Positions 8,313 to 17,778 of a stretch of DNA of 50,207 bases are shown here, one piece after another. A model generated the notes under the pieces. The model saw only the letters and a program-made list of their open reading frames with translations. It was not told the origin of the DNA and did no database searches. The DNA lies in assembly GCF_001690355.1 (NCBI RefSeq), contig NZ_LZHG01000070.1, forward strand, positions 1 through 50,207, given 5' to 3'. The translations under genes and the position numbers were made by a program. The DNA is from Gilliamella sp. Choc4-2 (GTDB lineage Bacteria; Pseudomonadota; Gammaproteobacteria; Enterobacterales; Orbaceae). Each line of letters begins with the position of its first letter. The stretch's first letter is position 1.

Positions 8313-11204
8313 ATGAATAACATAAAAATTAAATTGATTTTTTTTATTGTACTAGGATTCATTATTTCCAATTTTTCTTTTGCTATTGAAAATAAACTTG
8401 TTCAACCAGTATTATTAGAAAAAATACAGCAAAGCGAGCGAGATGAGCGCCAATATGAAGTGATTAAGCTGGCTAATGATATGCGAGTTTTATTAGTGTC
8501 AGATCCTAAAGCGGTTAAATCTTTGGCATCACTTGCTTTACCTGTTGGGTCTTTACAAGATCCTAAAGATCAGCAAGGGCTGGCGCATTATGCAGAACAT
8601 ATGGTGTTGATAGGGTCAAAAAATTATCCAGAACCAGCGAGTTTTTCACAGTTTTTAAGCCGACATTCAGGTAGTTATAATGCCAGTACTGCAGCACATA
8701 GAACGGCTTTTTATTTTGAAGTTGAAAATAGTGCGTTAGATACAGCACTTGATTATTTAGCCGATGCTATTGCCGATCCTAAGTTAGATCCTAATTTTGC
8801 CGATAAAGAACGCAATGCCGTTAACGCTGAAATGACTATGGCTAGATCAAGTGATGGTTTTAGAATTGGGCAAGTTGATTCTGAAACAATTAATCAAAAT
8901 CATCCAGCTTCGCAATTTTCAGGTGGTAATTTAGAAACGTTAAGCGATAAAGTTAGCAGTAAGTTGCAAGATGCATTAGTTCGATTTCATGACAATTATT
9001 ATTCAGCCAATATTATGGTTGGGGTGGTTTATAGTAATCAGTCTATCAATAAATTGGCAAAATTAGCTGAAAGTACTTTTGGTAAAATCCCTAATAAAAA
9101 TATTAATGTGCCTAAAATTGATAAACCAGCAATAACTTCTGATAATTTAAGTAAGAAAATTGTTATGGTTCCGGCTCAACCCAAAAAGTTGTTGATGTTG
9201 CAATTCCCAATTGATGATAACTTAGCTAAATTTGCTGACAAAAGTGATGAATACATTGCCTATTTAATTAGTAATCGTAGTCAAAATACTTTGGCTGATC
9301 AACTGCAAAAACAAGGATTAATTGAAAGTATTCAAGCAGGAAGTGATCCGATTCGCTATGGTAATAGTGGTATTTTTAGTATTAATGCTACGTTAACCGA
9401 TGAGGGGCTTGCACAAAAAGATAGAGTTATTGGTGCCATTTTTAATTATTTACAATTAATACAAAAAGAAGGGATTTCTGAAATTTATTATGAAGAGCTT
9501 AAAAAAGTTCTCGCATTAGAATTTAAGTATCAAAATGTTGAACGCGATATGTCTTATGTAGAATGGTTGTCAGATCAGATGCTGATGTACCCTGTTGAGA
9601 ATATATTGAATTCTGATTATATTGCTAACCATTTTGATAAAGCAGAGATTAATAAGCGCTTAAAAAGTTTAACACCAGATAATGTTAGGCTTTGGGTGAT
9701 TTCATCAGATCAAACAACCAATAAAACTGCGTATTTTGTTGAAGCTCCCTATAAAATGGATAATATCACTGAACAACAGAAATCAAATTGGGTAGCTTTA
9801 GGTAAAAATTATGTGTTTAGTTTGCCAGAGTTAAATCCTTATATTCCTGATGATTTTTCTATTTCAAACAAAAATAGTAATCAAATTCAACCCGCAGAAT
9901 TTAGCAATCGGGGGAATTTTATACATTTTGTTAGTCAATATTTTTCTAAAGAACCTAAAGCAGCAATTGTGGTTTCGTTACGTAATAATCTAGCTTTTGT
10001 TGATGTAAAATCTAAGGTGTCGTTTGATTTACTTGACTATATAATTAGCCGTAGCTTAGATCAATTACAATTTCAAGCTGCAGTTGCCGGTATGTCATTA
10101 TCAACAAATTATGATAATGGTTTGATGATTAGGGCTAGTGGTTTTAGTCAACATCTTCCGAAAATGGTTACTACTATCCTTAATAGTTTTCGGGATGTTA
10201 CCATTGATGAGCATAATTTGGCTTTAGCTAAATCTTGGTATCTTGAACAATTAGATAAATCGGATCATGCTAAAAGTTATTGGTTAGCCGTTAATGCTGT
10301 TAATGCTTTGTCTGATTTGCCTCATTATTTTGAACGTGATAAGCGGCGGCAAATTACTTCAGAGATTAGTGTTAATGATCTTGTAGCTTATCGTGATAAT
10401 TTGTTAACTCATTCTGTGCCATATATGTTAAGTCTGGGTAATTTGTCTAATGAAGGTTCATTGGATCTTTATCATTCAATCCAAAAAACATTGGTGCGTG
10501 ATGCTAGATTTACACCGATTGAAAATATTAAAATTAAAAAACCGCTAGAAGCTCAAATTACTCAGCAAGCTAAAAGCACTGATAATGCTTTGATGATGGC
10601 TTATATTCCAATTAATTATGATCGCATAAGCAGTAGTGTGTTAAGTTATACTCTGTCTAAAATTATTTCACCTTGGTTTTATGACCAATTACGCACCAAT
10701 GAGCAACTCGGCTATGCTGTATTTGCTGTTCCTGCCTTTGTTGGCGATTCAATTGGGTTGAGTTTTATTCTTCAAAGTAATCAGTATGATCCTGTATACT
10801 TGTTAAAACGTTATCAAGCGTTTTATCCAATTATTTTAAGTAAATTGCAAGCATTATCAAAAGAAGATGTTGAACAGTTCAAAAAAGCAGTACTTGATTC
10901 GTTGACTATGCCGCCGCAAACATTAGATGATGAACTCAATTTTTATATGTCTGATTATCGGTTTTCGCGTTTTATGTTTGATTCTAAAGATAAAAAAATA
11001 GCACAGATTAAAAAAATCACTCAGCAAGATTTAGTTGATTTTTATAATCGTTCGGTAATGGAACAAAAAGGTTTAGTATTGGCAACGCAAGTACTTGGTT
11101 CAGTTACTAATTCAGCTAAACAGCCTCAAGCAATAAATGATTTTACTGAGTTTAAAAATGCATCAGCCTTGCAGAAATTATTATTAGGCGAAATAAATAA
11201 ATAA
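8313..11204 (+). CDS. ptrA: Pitrilysin (protease III), periplasmic zinc metallopeptidase
   Basis: Pitrilysin is an M16-family protease that degrades small peptides in the periplasm. The 963-residue product equals the E. coli length (962). A signal peptide (IKLIFFIVLGFIISNFSFA, cleavage near residue 24) directs export. The inverted zinc motif HxxEH is H92-Y-A-E95-H96, and the third ligand is E173 in ERNAVNAEMTMARS, exactly as in E. coli with an offset of four. NASTAAHRTAFYFEVEN and, in the C-terminal half, WFYDQLRTNEQLGYAVFA are further family blocks. In E. coli ptrA sits between recC and recB; here it stands alone. Confidence 0.97.
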   Translation: MNNIKIKLIFFIVLGFIISNFSFAIENKLVQPVLLEKIQQSERDERQYEVIKLANDMRVLLVSDPKAVKSLASLALPVGSLQDPKDQQGLAHYAEHMVLIGSKNYPEPASFSQFLSRHSGSYNASTAAHRTAFYFEVENSALDTALDYLADAIADPKLDPNFADKERNAVNAEMTMARSSDGFRIGQVDSETINQNHPASQFSGGNLETLSDKVSSKLQDALVRFHDNYYSANIMVGVVYSNQSINKLAKLAESTFGKIPNKNINVPKIDKPAITSDNLSKKIVMVPAQPKKLLMLQFPIDDNLAKFADKSDEYIAYLISNRSQNTLADQLQKQGLIESIQAGSDPIRYGNSGIFSINATLTDEGLAQKDRVIGAIFNYLQLIQKEGISEIYYEELKKVLALEFKYQNVERDMSYVEWLSDQMLMYPVENILNSDYIANHFDKAEINKRLKSLTPDNVRLWVISSDQTTNKTAYFVEAPYKMDNITEQQKSNWVALGKNYVFSLPELNPYIPDDFSISNKNSNQIQPAEFSNRGNFIHFVSQYFSKEPKAAIVVSLRNNLAFVDVKSKVSFDLLDYIISRSLDQLQFQAAVAGMSLSTNYDNGLMIRASGFSQHLPKMVTTILNSFRDVTIDEHNLALAKSWYLEQLDKSDHAKSYWLAVNAVNALSDLPHYFERDKRRQITSEISVNDLVAYRDNLLTHSVPYMLSLGNLSNEGSLDLYHSIQKTLVRDARFTPIENIKIKKPLEAQITQQAKSTDNALMMAYIPINYDRISSSVLSYTLSKIISPWFYDQLRTNEQLGYAVFAVPAFVGDSIGLSFILQSNQYDPVYLLKRYQAFYPIILSKLQALSKEDVEQFKKAVLDSLTMPPQTLDDELNFYMSDYRFSRFMFDSKDKKIAQIKKITQQDLVDFYNRSVMEQKGLVLATQVLGSVTNSAKQPQAINDFTEFKNASALQKLLLGEINK

Positions 11205-11366
11205 AATTTAATGTTGGGATAAATGCTTTTGAGCGGTAACTTTTCAATATTAAATGTTTTTATTGGTAAGATGTCAGTACATTTGATTTATTATGATTGA
11301 TATGATTGAGTATTCTTAATACAAGTTTAGTAAACTACAACTCAGTAAGTTATTTATGCAATGTAA

Positions 11367-11396
11367 AATGAGGTAATTGTATGCAATTACCTCATT
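11367..11396. terminator. Bidirectional terminator between ptrA and the convergent membrane gene
   Basis: Perfect 13-bp stem AATGAGGTAATTG / CAATTACCTCATT with loop TATG. It lies between two convergent genes. A short T-run (TTTT) follows the stem on the minus strand. Confidence 0.75.
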
Positions 11397-11428
11397 GATT
11401 TAATGAATAATTTATCTAATCAAATTGA

Positions 11429-11800
11429 TTAATAGTATAATTCTTCTGCACCGTTATCAATTGTGTTTTCATGATCGCTTGATCCCGGCAGCGCCCTAGA
11501 ACGGTCGATTGGTACATAGCTGCCATTTCGTGTTTCTACTTGACATTCACCTAAATAAATTGAGTATTTAGTGTTTGCATGCATACTGACACCTCGGAAG
11601 TAGCAGTGAGTAGCACTATATAAATCTTGTCGACAAAGTATCGCAATAATTAACCATACAACAAGAATCGCTAAGCCTACCCATTTTAAATATTGCCAAA
11701 CAAAAGCCCAAAAACTCTGCTTACAAAAATGGCAATAAACAGCAATGAGTAAAATTACACCGATAAATCCTAAAAATTCGTATAACCAAAATAGCCACAT
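11429..11800 (-). CDS. Small membrane protein of unknown function
   Basis: I do not recognise a family. The 123-residue product starts MWLFWLYEFLGF and has two hydrophobic helices (about residues 2-21 and 33-55) separated by a short Cys-containing loop (CHFCKQ). A hydrophilic C-terminal part follows with further cysteines (CRQ, HCYF, GECQ) and an acidic tail. This suggests a small inner-membrane protein with a soluble, possibly disulfide-bonded domain. The start is ATG at 11800, preceded by an ideal AGGAGG; an upstream TTG would place that site inside the coding region. It lies between ptrA (convergent) and lexA (same strand, about 50 bases upstream), so read-through from the SOS-controlled lexA promoter is possible. 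Confidence 0.7.
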   Translation of the reverse strand: MWLFWLYEFLGFIGVILLIAVYCHFCKQSFWAFVWQYLKWVGLAILVVWLIIAILCRQDLYSATHCYFRGVSMHANTKYSIYLGECQVETRNGSYVPIDRSRALPGSSDHENTIDNGAEELYY

Positions 11801-11850
11801 ATCGTTCCTCCTAGACAATAATTAGTCGCTATTTTATACTAACTTTATAG

Positions 11851-12477
11851 TTACATCCATGCCCCATTACGAATAATACCAACAGCAAGCCCTTCAATAG
11901 CAAAATTTTGTTGTTCTAAATCGATTTCAATTGGTGAAAACGCTTCGTTTTCGGCAAGAAGATGAACATTTTTGCCTTGACGAGATAGTCTTTTTACTGT
12001 GACCTCATCATCAATGCGAGCAACAACAACTTGCCCGTTTTTAACATCTTGTGTTTTGTGTACTGCGAGCAAATCACCATCTAATATGCCAATATCTTTC
12101 ATGGACATGCCATGAACGCGTAGTAGAAAATCTGCATGAGGTTTAAAAAGAGAAGGATCAATTTGATAATGGCTTTCAATATGTTCTTGAGCTAAAATTG
12201 GCGAACCAGCAGCAACTTGCCCTATAAGCGGTAAACCAACTAATTCGTTTGGATCTTCTTGATTTTCAAGCAATAGTCGAATACCCCGGGATGATCCAGT
12301 TATCAATTCAATTGCTCCTTTTTTAGCTAGTGCTTTTAGATGTTCTTCAGCTGCATTAGCCGAACGGAATCCTAAACTTTTAGCAATTTCTGCTCGAGTT
12401 GGTGGCATACCAGTTGTTTGAACATTTTCTTTTATTAAGTCATAAATCTGTTGTTGTCGCTCTGTTAATGGTCTCAT
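11851..12477 (-). CDS. lexA: LexA repressor
   Basis: LexA represses DNA-damage (SOS) genes and is inactivated by RecA-stimulated self-cleavage. The 209-residue protein has the winged-helix DNA-binding domain (about 1-70, [43 protein letters not shown]). The cleavage site is A90-G91 in GQVAAGSP, and the catalytic pair is S125 (VHGMSMKD) and K162 (EVTVKRL), in the S24-type peptidase fold. I use the ATG at 12477, which matches the E. coli start and has AGGAAA upstream; longer in-frame starts run into the operator. Two LexA boxes sit directly before the ribosome binding site, so the gene is autoregulated. Confidence 0.97.
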   Translation of the reverse strand: MRPLTERQQQIYDLIKENVQTTGMPPTRAEIAKSLGFRSANAAEEHLKALAKKGAIELITGSSRGIRLLLENQEDPNELVGLPLIGQVAAGSPILAQEHIESHYQIDPSLFKPHADFLLRVHGMSMKDIGILDGDLLAVHKTQDVKNGQVVVARIDDEVTVKRLSRQGKNVHLLAENEAFSPIEIDLEQQNFAIEGLAVGIIRNGAWM

Positions 12478-12485
12478 ATTTTTTC

Positions 12486-12501
12486 CTGTGTTTATATACA
12501 G
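12486..12501. promoter_or_regulatory. LexA (SOS) box 1 of lexA
   Basis: CTGT-GTTTATAT-ACAG is an exact CTGT-N8-ACAG site, 8 bases upstream of the lexA start. Confidence 0.9.
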
Positions 12502-12505
12502 ATAT

Positions 12506-12521
12506 ATGTAATTATATACAG
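12506..12521. promoter_or_regulatory. LexA (SOS) box 2 of lexA
   Basis: ATGT-AATTATAT-ACAG matches the SOS consensus with one mismatch and lies 20 bp (about two helical turns) from box 1. E. coli lexA also has a pair of boxes. Confidence 0.8.
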
Positions 12522-12889
12522 CCAATTTGATAAAGCCAACTGTTTATTTAATTTATTTTTAGTCTATAAATAATTAATGTATATAGCTTAAGATAAATTT
12601 TGTTACCTTGTGCAAAGATCATCAATTGATTAATGTCATTAATTGTTTTTAAATTATGAATTTAATGCTAAAAACTTACATTGACATAGTTAATGGGGTA
12701 TTTAATATTTAATAGGTGGTATACTTATTCTTTATTAGAAAATGATTGATATTGCGTTATCTACAAAATATAAGGGTAGTAATAAAAAACTACTAATTCT
12801 TTATATAACGTTGAGATGATTTAGGTTATGTAATGAACCTTTACTGTATGATATACTATTAATAGTATTACTAGGTTGGAATTTGTATC
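12522..12889. other. Non-coding stretch between divergent lexA and coaE
   Basis: About 370 bases with promoters for both directions expected. I see a 15-bp inverted repeat ATTAATG-T-CATTAAT at about 12630-12644 and TACTGTATGATATACTA at 12844-12860, which resembles a LexA box but lacks a correctly spaced right half. No gene is visible. Confidence 0.4.
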
Positions 12890-13495
12890 ATGTCTTATGT
12901 TGTTGCACTTAGTGGAGGGATTGCTAGTGGTAAAAGTACCATTGCCAATCTATTTGCTAATTTAGGTGTGCCAATTATTGATGCTGATATTATCGCTCGT
13001 CAAGTTGTTCAAGTTGGAACAGATGCATTCTCACAAATCGTTAAGCATTTTAGCCAAGAAATTTTGTTACCAAACGGTGATTTGGATCGCAGTCAGTTAA
13101 GAGAAATTATATTCAATAATGATCATGAAAGGCTTTGGCTAAATAGCTTATTACATCCAATTATCCATAAAGAAACTCAGCTATTATTAGCCAAACAATA
13201 TGCAATTTATGTCATTTGGGTTGTGCCGTTATTAATTGAGAATAATTTAAACGAATTTGCTGATCGTGTGTTGATTATTGACACACCAAAGTCACTACAA
13301 TTAGCTCGCTTGGTTAAAAGAGATCACGTTGATGAATTATTAGCAGAAAAAATGATACTTTCACAAGTTACTTCTAGTAAAAGATTATCTTATGCTGATG
13401 ATATTATTAAAAATGATGGTGATTTATCTTCATTAACGTTACAAGTCAATAAATTACATCAGCAATATTTAAAAACATTTGGAAATGAAGAATGA
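12890..13495 (+). CDS. coaE: Dephospho-CoA kinase
   Basis: CoaE phosphorylates dephospho-CoA with ATP, the last step of coenzyme A synthesis. The 201-residue product carries the P-loop GGIASGKST (residues 9-17), then VPIIDADIIARQVV and LLHPIIHKETQ, and the VVPLLIEN and VLIIDTP blocks of the family. It opens a compact run, coaE-zapD-yacG-tsaD, with gaps of 6 and about 30 bases and then a 1-base overlap; coaE-zapD-yacG is a widely conserved gammaproteobacterial order. GGTTGGA upstream is a modest ribosome binding site. Confidence 0.96.
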   Translation: MSYVVALSGGIASGKSTIANLFANLGVPIIDADIIARQVVQVGTDAFSQIVKHFSQEILLPNGDLDRSQLREIIFNNDHERLWLNSLLHPIIHKETQLLLAKQYAIYVIWVVPLLIENNLNEFADRVLIIDTPKSLQLARLVKRDHVDELLAEKMILSQVTSSKRLSYADDIIKNDGDLSSLTLQVNKLHQQYLKTFGNEE

Positions 13496-13501
13496 ATAAG
13501 C

Positions 13502-14239
13502 ATGAATGATATTATTTTTGAACATCCTTTGAATGAAAAAATGCGTATTTGGTTACGTATTGAATTTTTGTTACAGCAGATCAATATGCATTGTCATTTT
13601 AATCAAAACAATGCATTGCTTTTTTTTCATGCATTATCAGAATTACTTGAAATAATTGAACGCAATGATGTAAAAGGCGATTTGATAAAAGAGATTGAAT
13701 CTCAAAAACAAAAACTTAACGCATGGATAAATATTGATGGTGTAGATCAAGAGTTATTAAATGGATTACTGAGCAAGCTAGAGTCTTTTTTAATTAGATT
13801 TAATACAATATCTAGATTAGGTCAGCCTTTAAAGGATGACCGTTTTATTATGGCAATTAGACAACGATTAATGATTCCTGGGGGATGTTGTAGTTTTGAT
13901 ATACCTTCTTTTTATCTGTGGCTTAAACTCTCTCAAGAAAAACGAGATGCACAAGTTAAGAATTGGTTAGAAAATTTGTCCTTATTGGATGAATCCTTGA
14001 CATCTTGTATGCAATTAATAAGGCAATTAGGTGAATTTAAGAAATTTAATTATAGTAATAACTTTTTCCAAGAAACAAACGGCGATGTAAATTTGATCCG
14101 TATCCGCGTTTCTTTAGATAAAAGAGTTTATCCGAAAGTTTCTGGGCATATGTCTCGTTATAGTATACGTTTTTTACCGCTTGAAACTTGTGAAAATGTT
14201 AATATAGATACCATTGAATTTGAGCTAGCATGTTGCTAA
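13502..14239 (+). CDS. zapD: Cell division protein ZapD
   Basis: ZapD (formerly YacF) binds the C-terminal tail of FtsZ and bundles its filaments at the division ring. The 245-residue product has the family length (247 in E. coli) and features: start [21 protein letters not shown], an all-helical N-terminal part, then [19 protein letters not shown] and the [17 protein letters not shown] block. A beta-rich C-terminus (residues about 195-240, [21 protein letters not shown]-like stretch) completes it. It starts 6 bases after coaE, so translation is probably coupled. Confidence 0.93.
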   Translation: MNDIIFEHPLNEKMRIWLRIEFLLQQINMHCHFNQNNALLFFHALSELLEIIERNDVKGDLIKEIESQKQKLNAWINIDGVDQELLNGLLSKLESFLIRFNTISRLGQPLKDDRFIMAIRQRLMIPGGCCSFDIPSFYLWLKLSQEKRDAQVKNWLENLSLLDESLTSCMQLIRQLGEFKKFNYSNNFFQETNGDVNLIRIRVSLDKRVYPKVSGHMSRYSIRFLPLETCENVNIDTIEFELACC

Positions 14240-14270
14240 TAATTTTAAAGAGAACTTGAAAAGAATAGTA

Positions 14271-14489
14271 ATGAATAGTCTAACAAAAGCATTTGTTAAA
14301 TGTCCAACTTGCCAAAAAGAGGTCGAGTGGTCAGAAAAGAGTCCATACCGTCCTTTTTGTAGTAAACGCTGTCAACTTATCGATTTGGGTGATTGGGCAA
14401 CAGAAGAATATCGTATAGCTGATAAAGATATATCAGAACAAGATCTTTGGAGCGACGAAAACACATCAGATTTTTCAGGTAAGCATTAA
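14271..14489 (+). CDS. yacG: Zinc-binding DNA gyrase inhibitor YacG
   Basis: YacG is a small zinc-finger protein that binds GyrB and blocks DNA binding by gyrase in E. coli. From the ATG at 14271 the product has 72 residues with four zinc ligands, C11-P-T-C14 and C30-S-K-R-C34, followed by [14 protein letters not shown], the family signature. An in-frame TTG at 14256 would add five residues; I prefer the ATG because the preceding GAAAAGA can serve it and it fits the family N-terminus. The stop overlaps the tsaD start by one base. Confidence 0.92.
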   Translation: MNSLTKAFVKCPTCQKEVEWSEKSPYRPFCSKRCQLIDLGDWATEEYRIADKDISEQDLWSDENTSDFSGKH

Positions 14490-15511
14490 TGAAGATTCTT
14501 GGCATAGAAACCTCTTGCGACGAAACAGGCGTTGCGATTTATGATGATGAGCACGGTTTAATGGCTAATCAACTATATTCACAAATTAAATTACATGCTG
14601 ATTATGGGGGAGTGGTTCCTGAGCTTGCATCACGCGATCATATTCGTAAAACAGTACCACTAATTCAAGCTGCATTAAAAGAGGCTAATTTAACCTCAGC
14701 GGATATTGATGGTGTTGCTTATACTGCGGGACCAGGGTTAATTGGTGCTTTAATGGTAGGCGCATCAATTGGGCGTTCACTCGCTTATGCTTGGAATGTT
14801 CCTGCTATTGCGGTTAACCATATGGAAGGGCATTTGCTTGCGCCAATGCTTGAAGATAATCCTCCTAAGTTTCCATTTGTGGCGTTATTGGTCTCTGGAG
14901 GACATACTCAATTATTTAGTGTAACTGGTATTGGACAATATAAATTATTAGGTGAATCAATTGATGATGCTGCAGGTGAAGCGTTTGATAAAACAGCTAA
15001 GCTACTTGGACTTGATTACCCAGGTGGTGCAAAATTATCTCAATTAGCTAAACAAGGGAATCCTTCTCGGTTTCATTTTCCAAGACCAATGACCGATCGA
15101 CCTGGGCTTGATTTTAGTTTTTCTGGTCTTAAAACGGCTGCTGCAAATACTATTCATCAAAATAAAACTGATAATCTTATTGATCCACAAACTAAAGCTG
15201 ATATCGCTAGAGCTTTTGAAGATGCACTTGTGGATACCTTGGTAATAAAAGTGCGCCGAGCTCTTGAACAAACAGGATATAAGCGTTTAGTTATTGCAGG
15301 TGGTGTTAGCGCTAATGATTCATTACGTGACAAACTTTCTAGTCTAATGCAACAAAGAAATGGGCAAGCTTATTATCCTAGGCTCGCATTTTGCACTGAT
15401 AATGGTGCAATGATAGCTTATGCGGGGATGATTCACTTGAAGTTAAAAGTTAATAATGAGTTGGCTATTGAAATTAATCCAAGATGGGCATTAGATATAT
15501 CCAACAATTAA
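14489..15511 (+). CDS. tsaD: tRNA N6-threonylcarbamoyladenosine transferase subunit TsaD
   Basis: TsaD transfers the threonylcarbamoyl group to A37 of tRNAs that read ANN codons, together with TsaB and TsaE. The 340-residue ASKHA-fold protein starts [19 protein letters not shown]. It has the metal ligands H111 and H115 in [17 protein letters not shown], a [13 protein letters not shown] block and a C-terminal [10 protein letters not shown] and [13 protein letters not shown]. It overlaps yacG by one base (TAATG). Having tsaD as the last gene of the coaE run is less usual; in E. coli it lies next to rpsU. The stop codon sits inside a 12-bp inverted repeat. Confidence 0.97.
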   Translation: MKILGIETSCDETGVAIYDDEHGLMANQLYSQIKLHADYGGVVPELASRDHIRKTVPLIQAALKEANLTSADIDGVAYTAGPGLIGALMVGASIGRSLAYAWNVPAIAVNHMEGHLLAPMLEDNPPKFPFVALLVSGGHTQLFSVTGIGQYKLLGESIDDAAGEAFDKTAKLLGLDYPGGAKLSQLAKQGNPSRFHFPRPMTDRPGLDFSFSGLKTAAANTIHQNKTDNLIDPQTKADIARAFEDALVDTLVIKVRRALEQTGYKRLVIAGGVSANDSLRDKLSSLMQQRNGQAYYPRLAFCTDNGAMIAYAGMIHLKLKVNNELAIEINPRWALDISNN

Positions 15512-15525
15512 ACGTTGGATATATC
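15494..15525. terminator. Hairpin overlapping the tsaD stop, probable bidirectional terminator
   Basis: Perfect 12-bp stem GATATATCCAAC / GTTGGATATATC with an 8-base loop that contains the tsaD stop codon. It lies between convergent genes. No T-run follows on either side, so terminator function is likely but not certain. Confidence 0.55.
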
Positions 15526-15546
15526 AGTCAATCAGCTTATAGAAGA

Positions 15547-15843
15547 TTAACTGTTTTTATCTTCAATATTAGTAGGGCTATTGCTATTGTTTGATTGTAA
15601 ATCAACTAGCTTTTCTAAGTTTCTATTAATGCTAAAAAATACGCACATTAATTCAAAAATAAGGCGTGTAGCTATAACACCACCAATTAAGCCAAATAAT
15701 CCACCTAAAAAAGACACGTAACACATGTTAATAATATTCATGATTACAATAAAAGCTAACAATAACCAATATAGGAAAGTTAACACACTTGGCATTATTA
15801 AACGTCTAAAAAAAAGTAAATCTAATGGTTTAAAATTATTCAT
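15547..15843 (-). CDS. DUF4282-like small inner-membrane protein
   Basis: The 98-residue product has the layout of DUF4282 proteins: a short amphipathic start (LDLLFFRRLIMPSVL), a first membrane helix (about residues 21-41), a second around 43-60 rich in glycine (SFLGGLFGLIGGV), and the conserved RLIFELMCVFFSINRNLEKL segment, ending in a polar Asn-rich tail. Function is unknown for the family. The ribosome binding site GAGGAAG before the ATG is strong. It is convergent with tsaD and divergent from ycaO. Confidence 0.75.
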   Translation of the reverse strand: MNNFKPLDLLFFRRLIMPSVLTFLYWLLLAFIVIMNIINMCYVSFLGGLFGLIGGVIATRLIFELMCVFFSINRNLEKLVDLQSNNSNSPTNIEDKNS

Positions 15844-15966
15844 CTCTTCCTCAATATTTTTGATGTATATTATTAAAATTAAGTTTAGAATGATTATTTA
15901 AAATAATCCTTTTATATTAGAAAACATTTTCTAGAAGAAATCAATATAATTAATTATTAAAAAATT

Positions 15967-17733
15967 ATGAAAACTTTTATTCTTGGCAAAGATGCCGCTC
16001 TTGAAGATTCGATCGATTATTTTCATCAACAATTAACTAAATTTAATTTAGAAGTTAAGGAAGCCTCTTGGCTAAACCCAGTTCCTAATGTTTGGTCAGT
16101 TCACATACAAAATAAAGCATGTCCACTCTGTTTTGCTAATGGCAAAGGTGCAACGAAAAAAGCTGCTTTGGCTTCGGCATTAGGGGAATATTTTGAACGA
16201 TTGTCTACCAATTACTTTTTTTCTGATTTTTATCTAGGTAAGCAGGTAGCTAATGCAGAATTTGTGCATTATCCCACTGAAAAGTGGTTTGCTATTCCAG
16301 ATGATAACTCATTACCAAAAGGCTTGTTATCAAAAAAACTCCTCAAGTTTTATGATCCCGATAAAGAGTTAGGCGCTACGGATTTAGTAGACTTGCAGTC
16401 AAGTAATATCGAACGAGGTATCTGTGCTTTACCATTTGTATCACAATCTGATCAAAAAACAGTTTATATTCCCGTTAATCTCATTGCTAATTTATATGCA
16501 TCAAACGGTATGTCAGCAGGTAATACACGTAATGAAGCACGCGTTCAGGCTCTATCTGAAATTTTTGAACGTTATGTAAAAAATAAAATAATTTCGCAAG
16601 CGATTAGTTTACCGACTATTCCAATAGATGTGATTAATCGTTATCCTGCTGTTTTGGCAGCTATAACAACACTTGAAAACGAAGGATTTCCACTTTACTG
16701 TTTTGATGCTTCATTGGGCGGTGAATTTCCTGTCATTTGTGTCGTGTTATTTAATCCTGAAAATAGTACTTGCTATGCTTCGTTTGGTGCTCACCCTAAT
16801 TTTGGTGTAGCTCTTGAAAGAACAGTTACTGAATTATTACAAGGGCGCAGTTTAAAAGATCTTGATGTCTTTTCACCGCCAAGCTTTAATAATGATGAGG
16901 TTGCTGAACTGAGCAATTTAGAAACGCATTTTATTGATTCAAGTGGATTAATTTCTTGGGATTTATTTAAAGAAGAATCCAATTATGATTTTGTTGATTG
17001 GGATTTTTCGGGCACAACAGAGCAAGAATTTAATAACTTAATGGCTATTTTTACTCGTCACAAAACGGAAGTCCTCATTATGGATTATGAGCATCTTGGG
17101 GTTTATGCTTGTCGAATTTTAGCAGTTGGTATGTCCGAAATTTATCCACCTGAAGATTTATTCCTTGCTAATAATAATATGGCAATTCACTTGCGTGATT
17201 TGATTTTATCCCTACCAAGTAAAAAGCATTCAGCTAAACAATACCTTACCATTATTGAGCAATTAGATGAAGAGGGATTAGATGATTCTGCTAGAATCCG
17301 TGAACTACTCGGTATTGCAACTGGTAAAGATAATGCATGGTTAACATTGCGAGTCGGTGAGTTGAAAGCAATGTTGGCCTTGGCAGGTAAGGATTTAGAA
17401 CAGGCAAAACAATGGATTGATTGGACAGTGGAAATGAATGAATCTATTTTTACCAAAGAGCGCAATCATGCCTATCGTTGCTTACAAACATTAGTAAATT
17501 TTATACTTGAACGTAATAAAAAGCAGTTTAGTGATTATCAAAGTGCTTTTTATAAAATGTATGGTAAAGTATGCGTTGATGAGATGTGGCAATATGCAAC
17601 AAGCGAGAAAACGTTTTTTGGTTTGGTTGATTTCGCAACGACAGATAAATCATCAAATCAGAACTTAGAACAATTTGCAATGCACCAAAAAATATTGGCT
17701 GTCTATCACAAATTACATCAAGCTATGTTATAA
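15967..17733 (+). CDS. ycaO: YcaO protein, accessory factor for ribosomal protein S12 methylthiolation
   Basis: YcaO is an ATP-binding protein that helps RimO in beta-methylthiolation of ribosomal protein S12 in E. coli. The 588-residue product aligns along the E. coli protein (586). It shares the opening FILGKDAALEDSI, EASWLNPVPNVWSVHI, NGKGATKKAALASALGEYFE, GMSAGNTRNEARVQALSEIF, FGAHPNFGVALERTVTELLQ and the C-terminal TPR-like region with RVGELKAMLALAGKDLEQA. This is the housekeeping YcaO, not a heterocycle-forming one of a peptide cluster: no precursor peptide or partner enzyme is nearby. rimO is not in the window. Confidence 0.94.
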   Translation: MKTFILGKDAALEDSIDYFHQQLTKFNLEVKEASWLNPVPNVWSVHIQNKACPLCFANGKGATKKAALASALGEYFERLSTNYFFSDFYLGKQVANAEFVHYPTEKWFAIPDDNSLPKGLLSKKLLKFYDPDKELGATDLVDLQSSNIERGICALPFVSQSDQKTVYIPVNLIANLYASNGMSAGNTRNEARVQALSEIFERYVKNKIISQAISLPTIPIDVINRYPAVLAAITTLENEGFPLYCFDASLGGEFPVICVVLFNPENSTCYASFGAHPNFGVALERTVTELLQGRSLKDLDVFSPPSFNNDEVAELSNLETHFIDSSGLISWDLFKEESNYDFVDWDFSGTTEQEFNNLMAIFTRHKTEVLIMDYEHLGVYACRILAVGMSEIYPPEDLFLANNNMAIHLRDLILSLPSKKHSAKQYLTIIEQLDEEGLDDSARIRELLGIATGKDNAWLTLRVGELKAMLALAGKDLEQAKQWIDWTVEMNESIFTKERNHAYRCLQTLVNFILERNKKQFSDYQSAFYKMYGKVCVDEMWQYATSEKTFFGLVDFATTDKSSNQNLEQFAMHQKILAVYHKLHQAML

Positions 17734-17744
17734 AAACGCTTTAA

Positions 17745-17774
17745 ATATTCCACCGAATAAAGCCGGTGGAATAT
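17745..17774. terminator. Bidirectional terminator between ycaO and the convergent aroE-like gene
   Basis: Perfect 11-bp stem ATATTCCACCG / CGGTGGAATAT with loop AATAAAGC, between two convergent stops and flanked by AT-rich DNA on both sides. Confidence 0.8.
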
Positions 17775-17778
17775 AATA

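Noticed and set aside
12844-12860. Third LexA box in front of coaE
   Set aside because: Only the left half (CTGT) is present; the right half is shifted and has no ACAG. coaE is not a known SOS gene.
15967-17733. YcaO as part of a thiazole/oxazole peptide cluster
   Set aside because: The sequence follows the E. coli housekeeping YcaO along its full length, and no precursor peptide, dehydrogenase or exporter gene is nearby.
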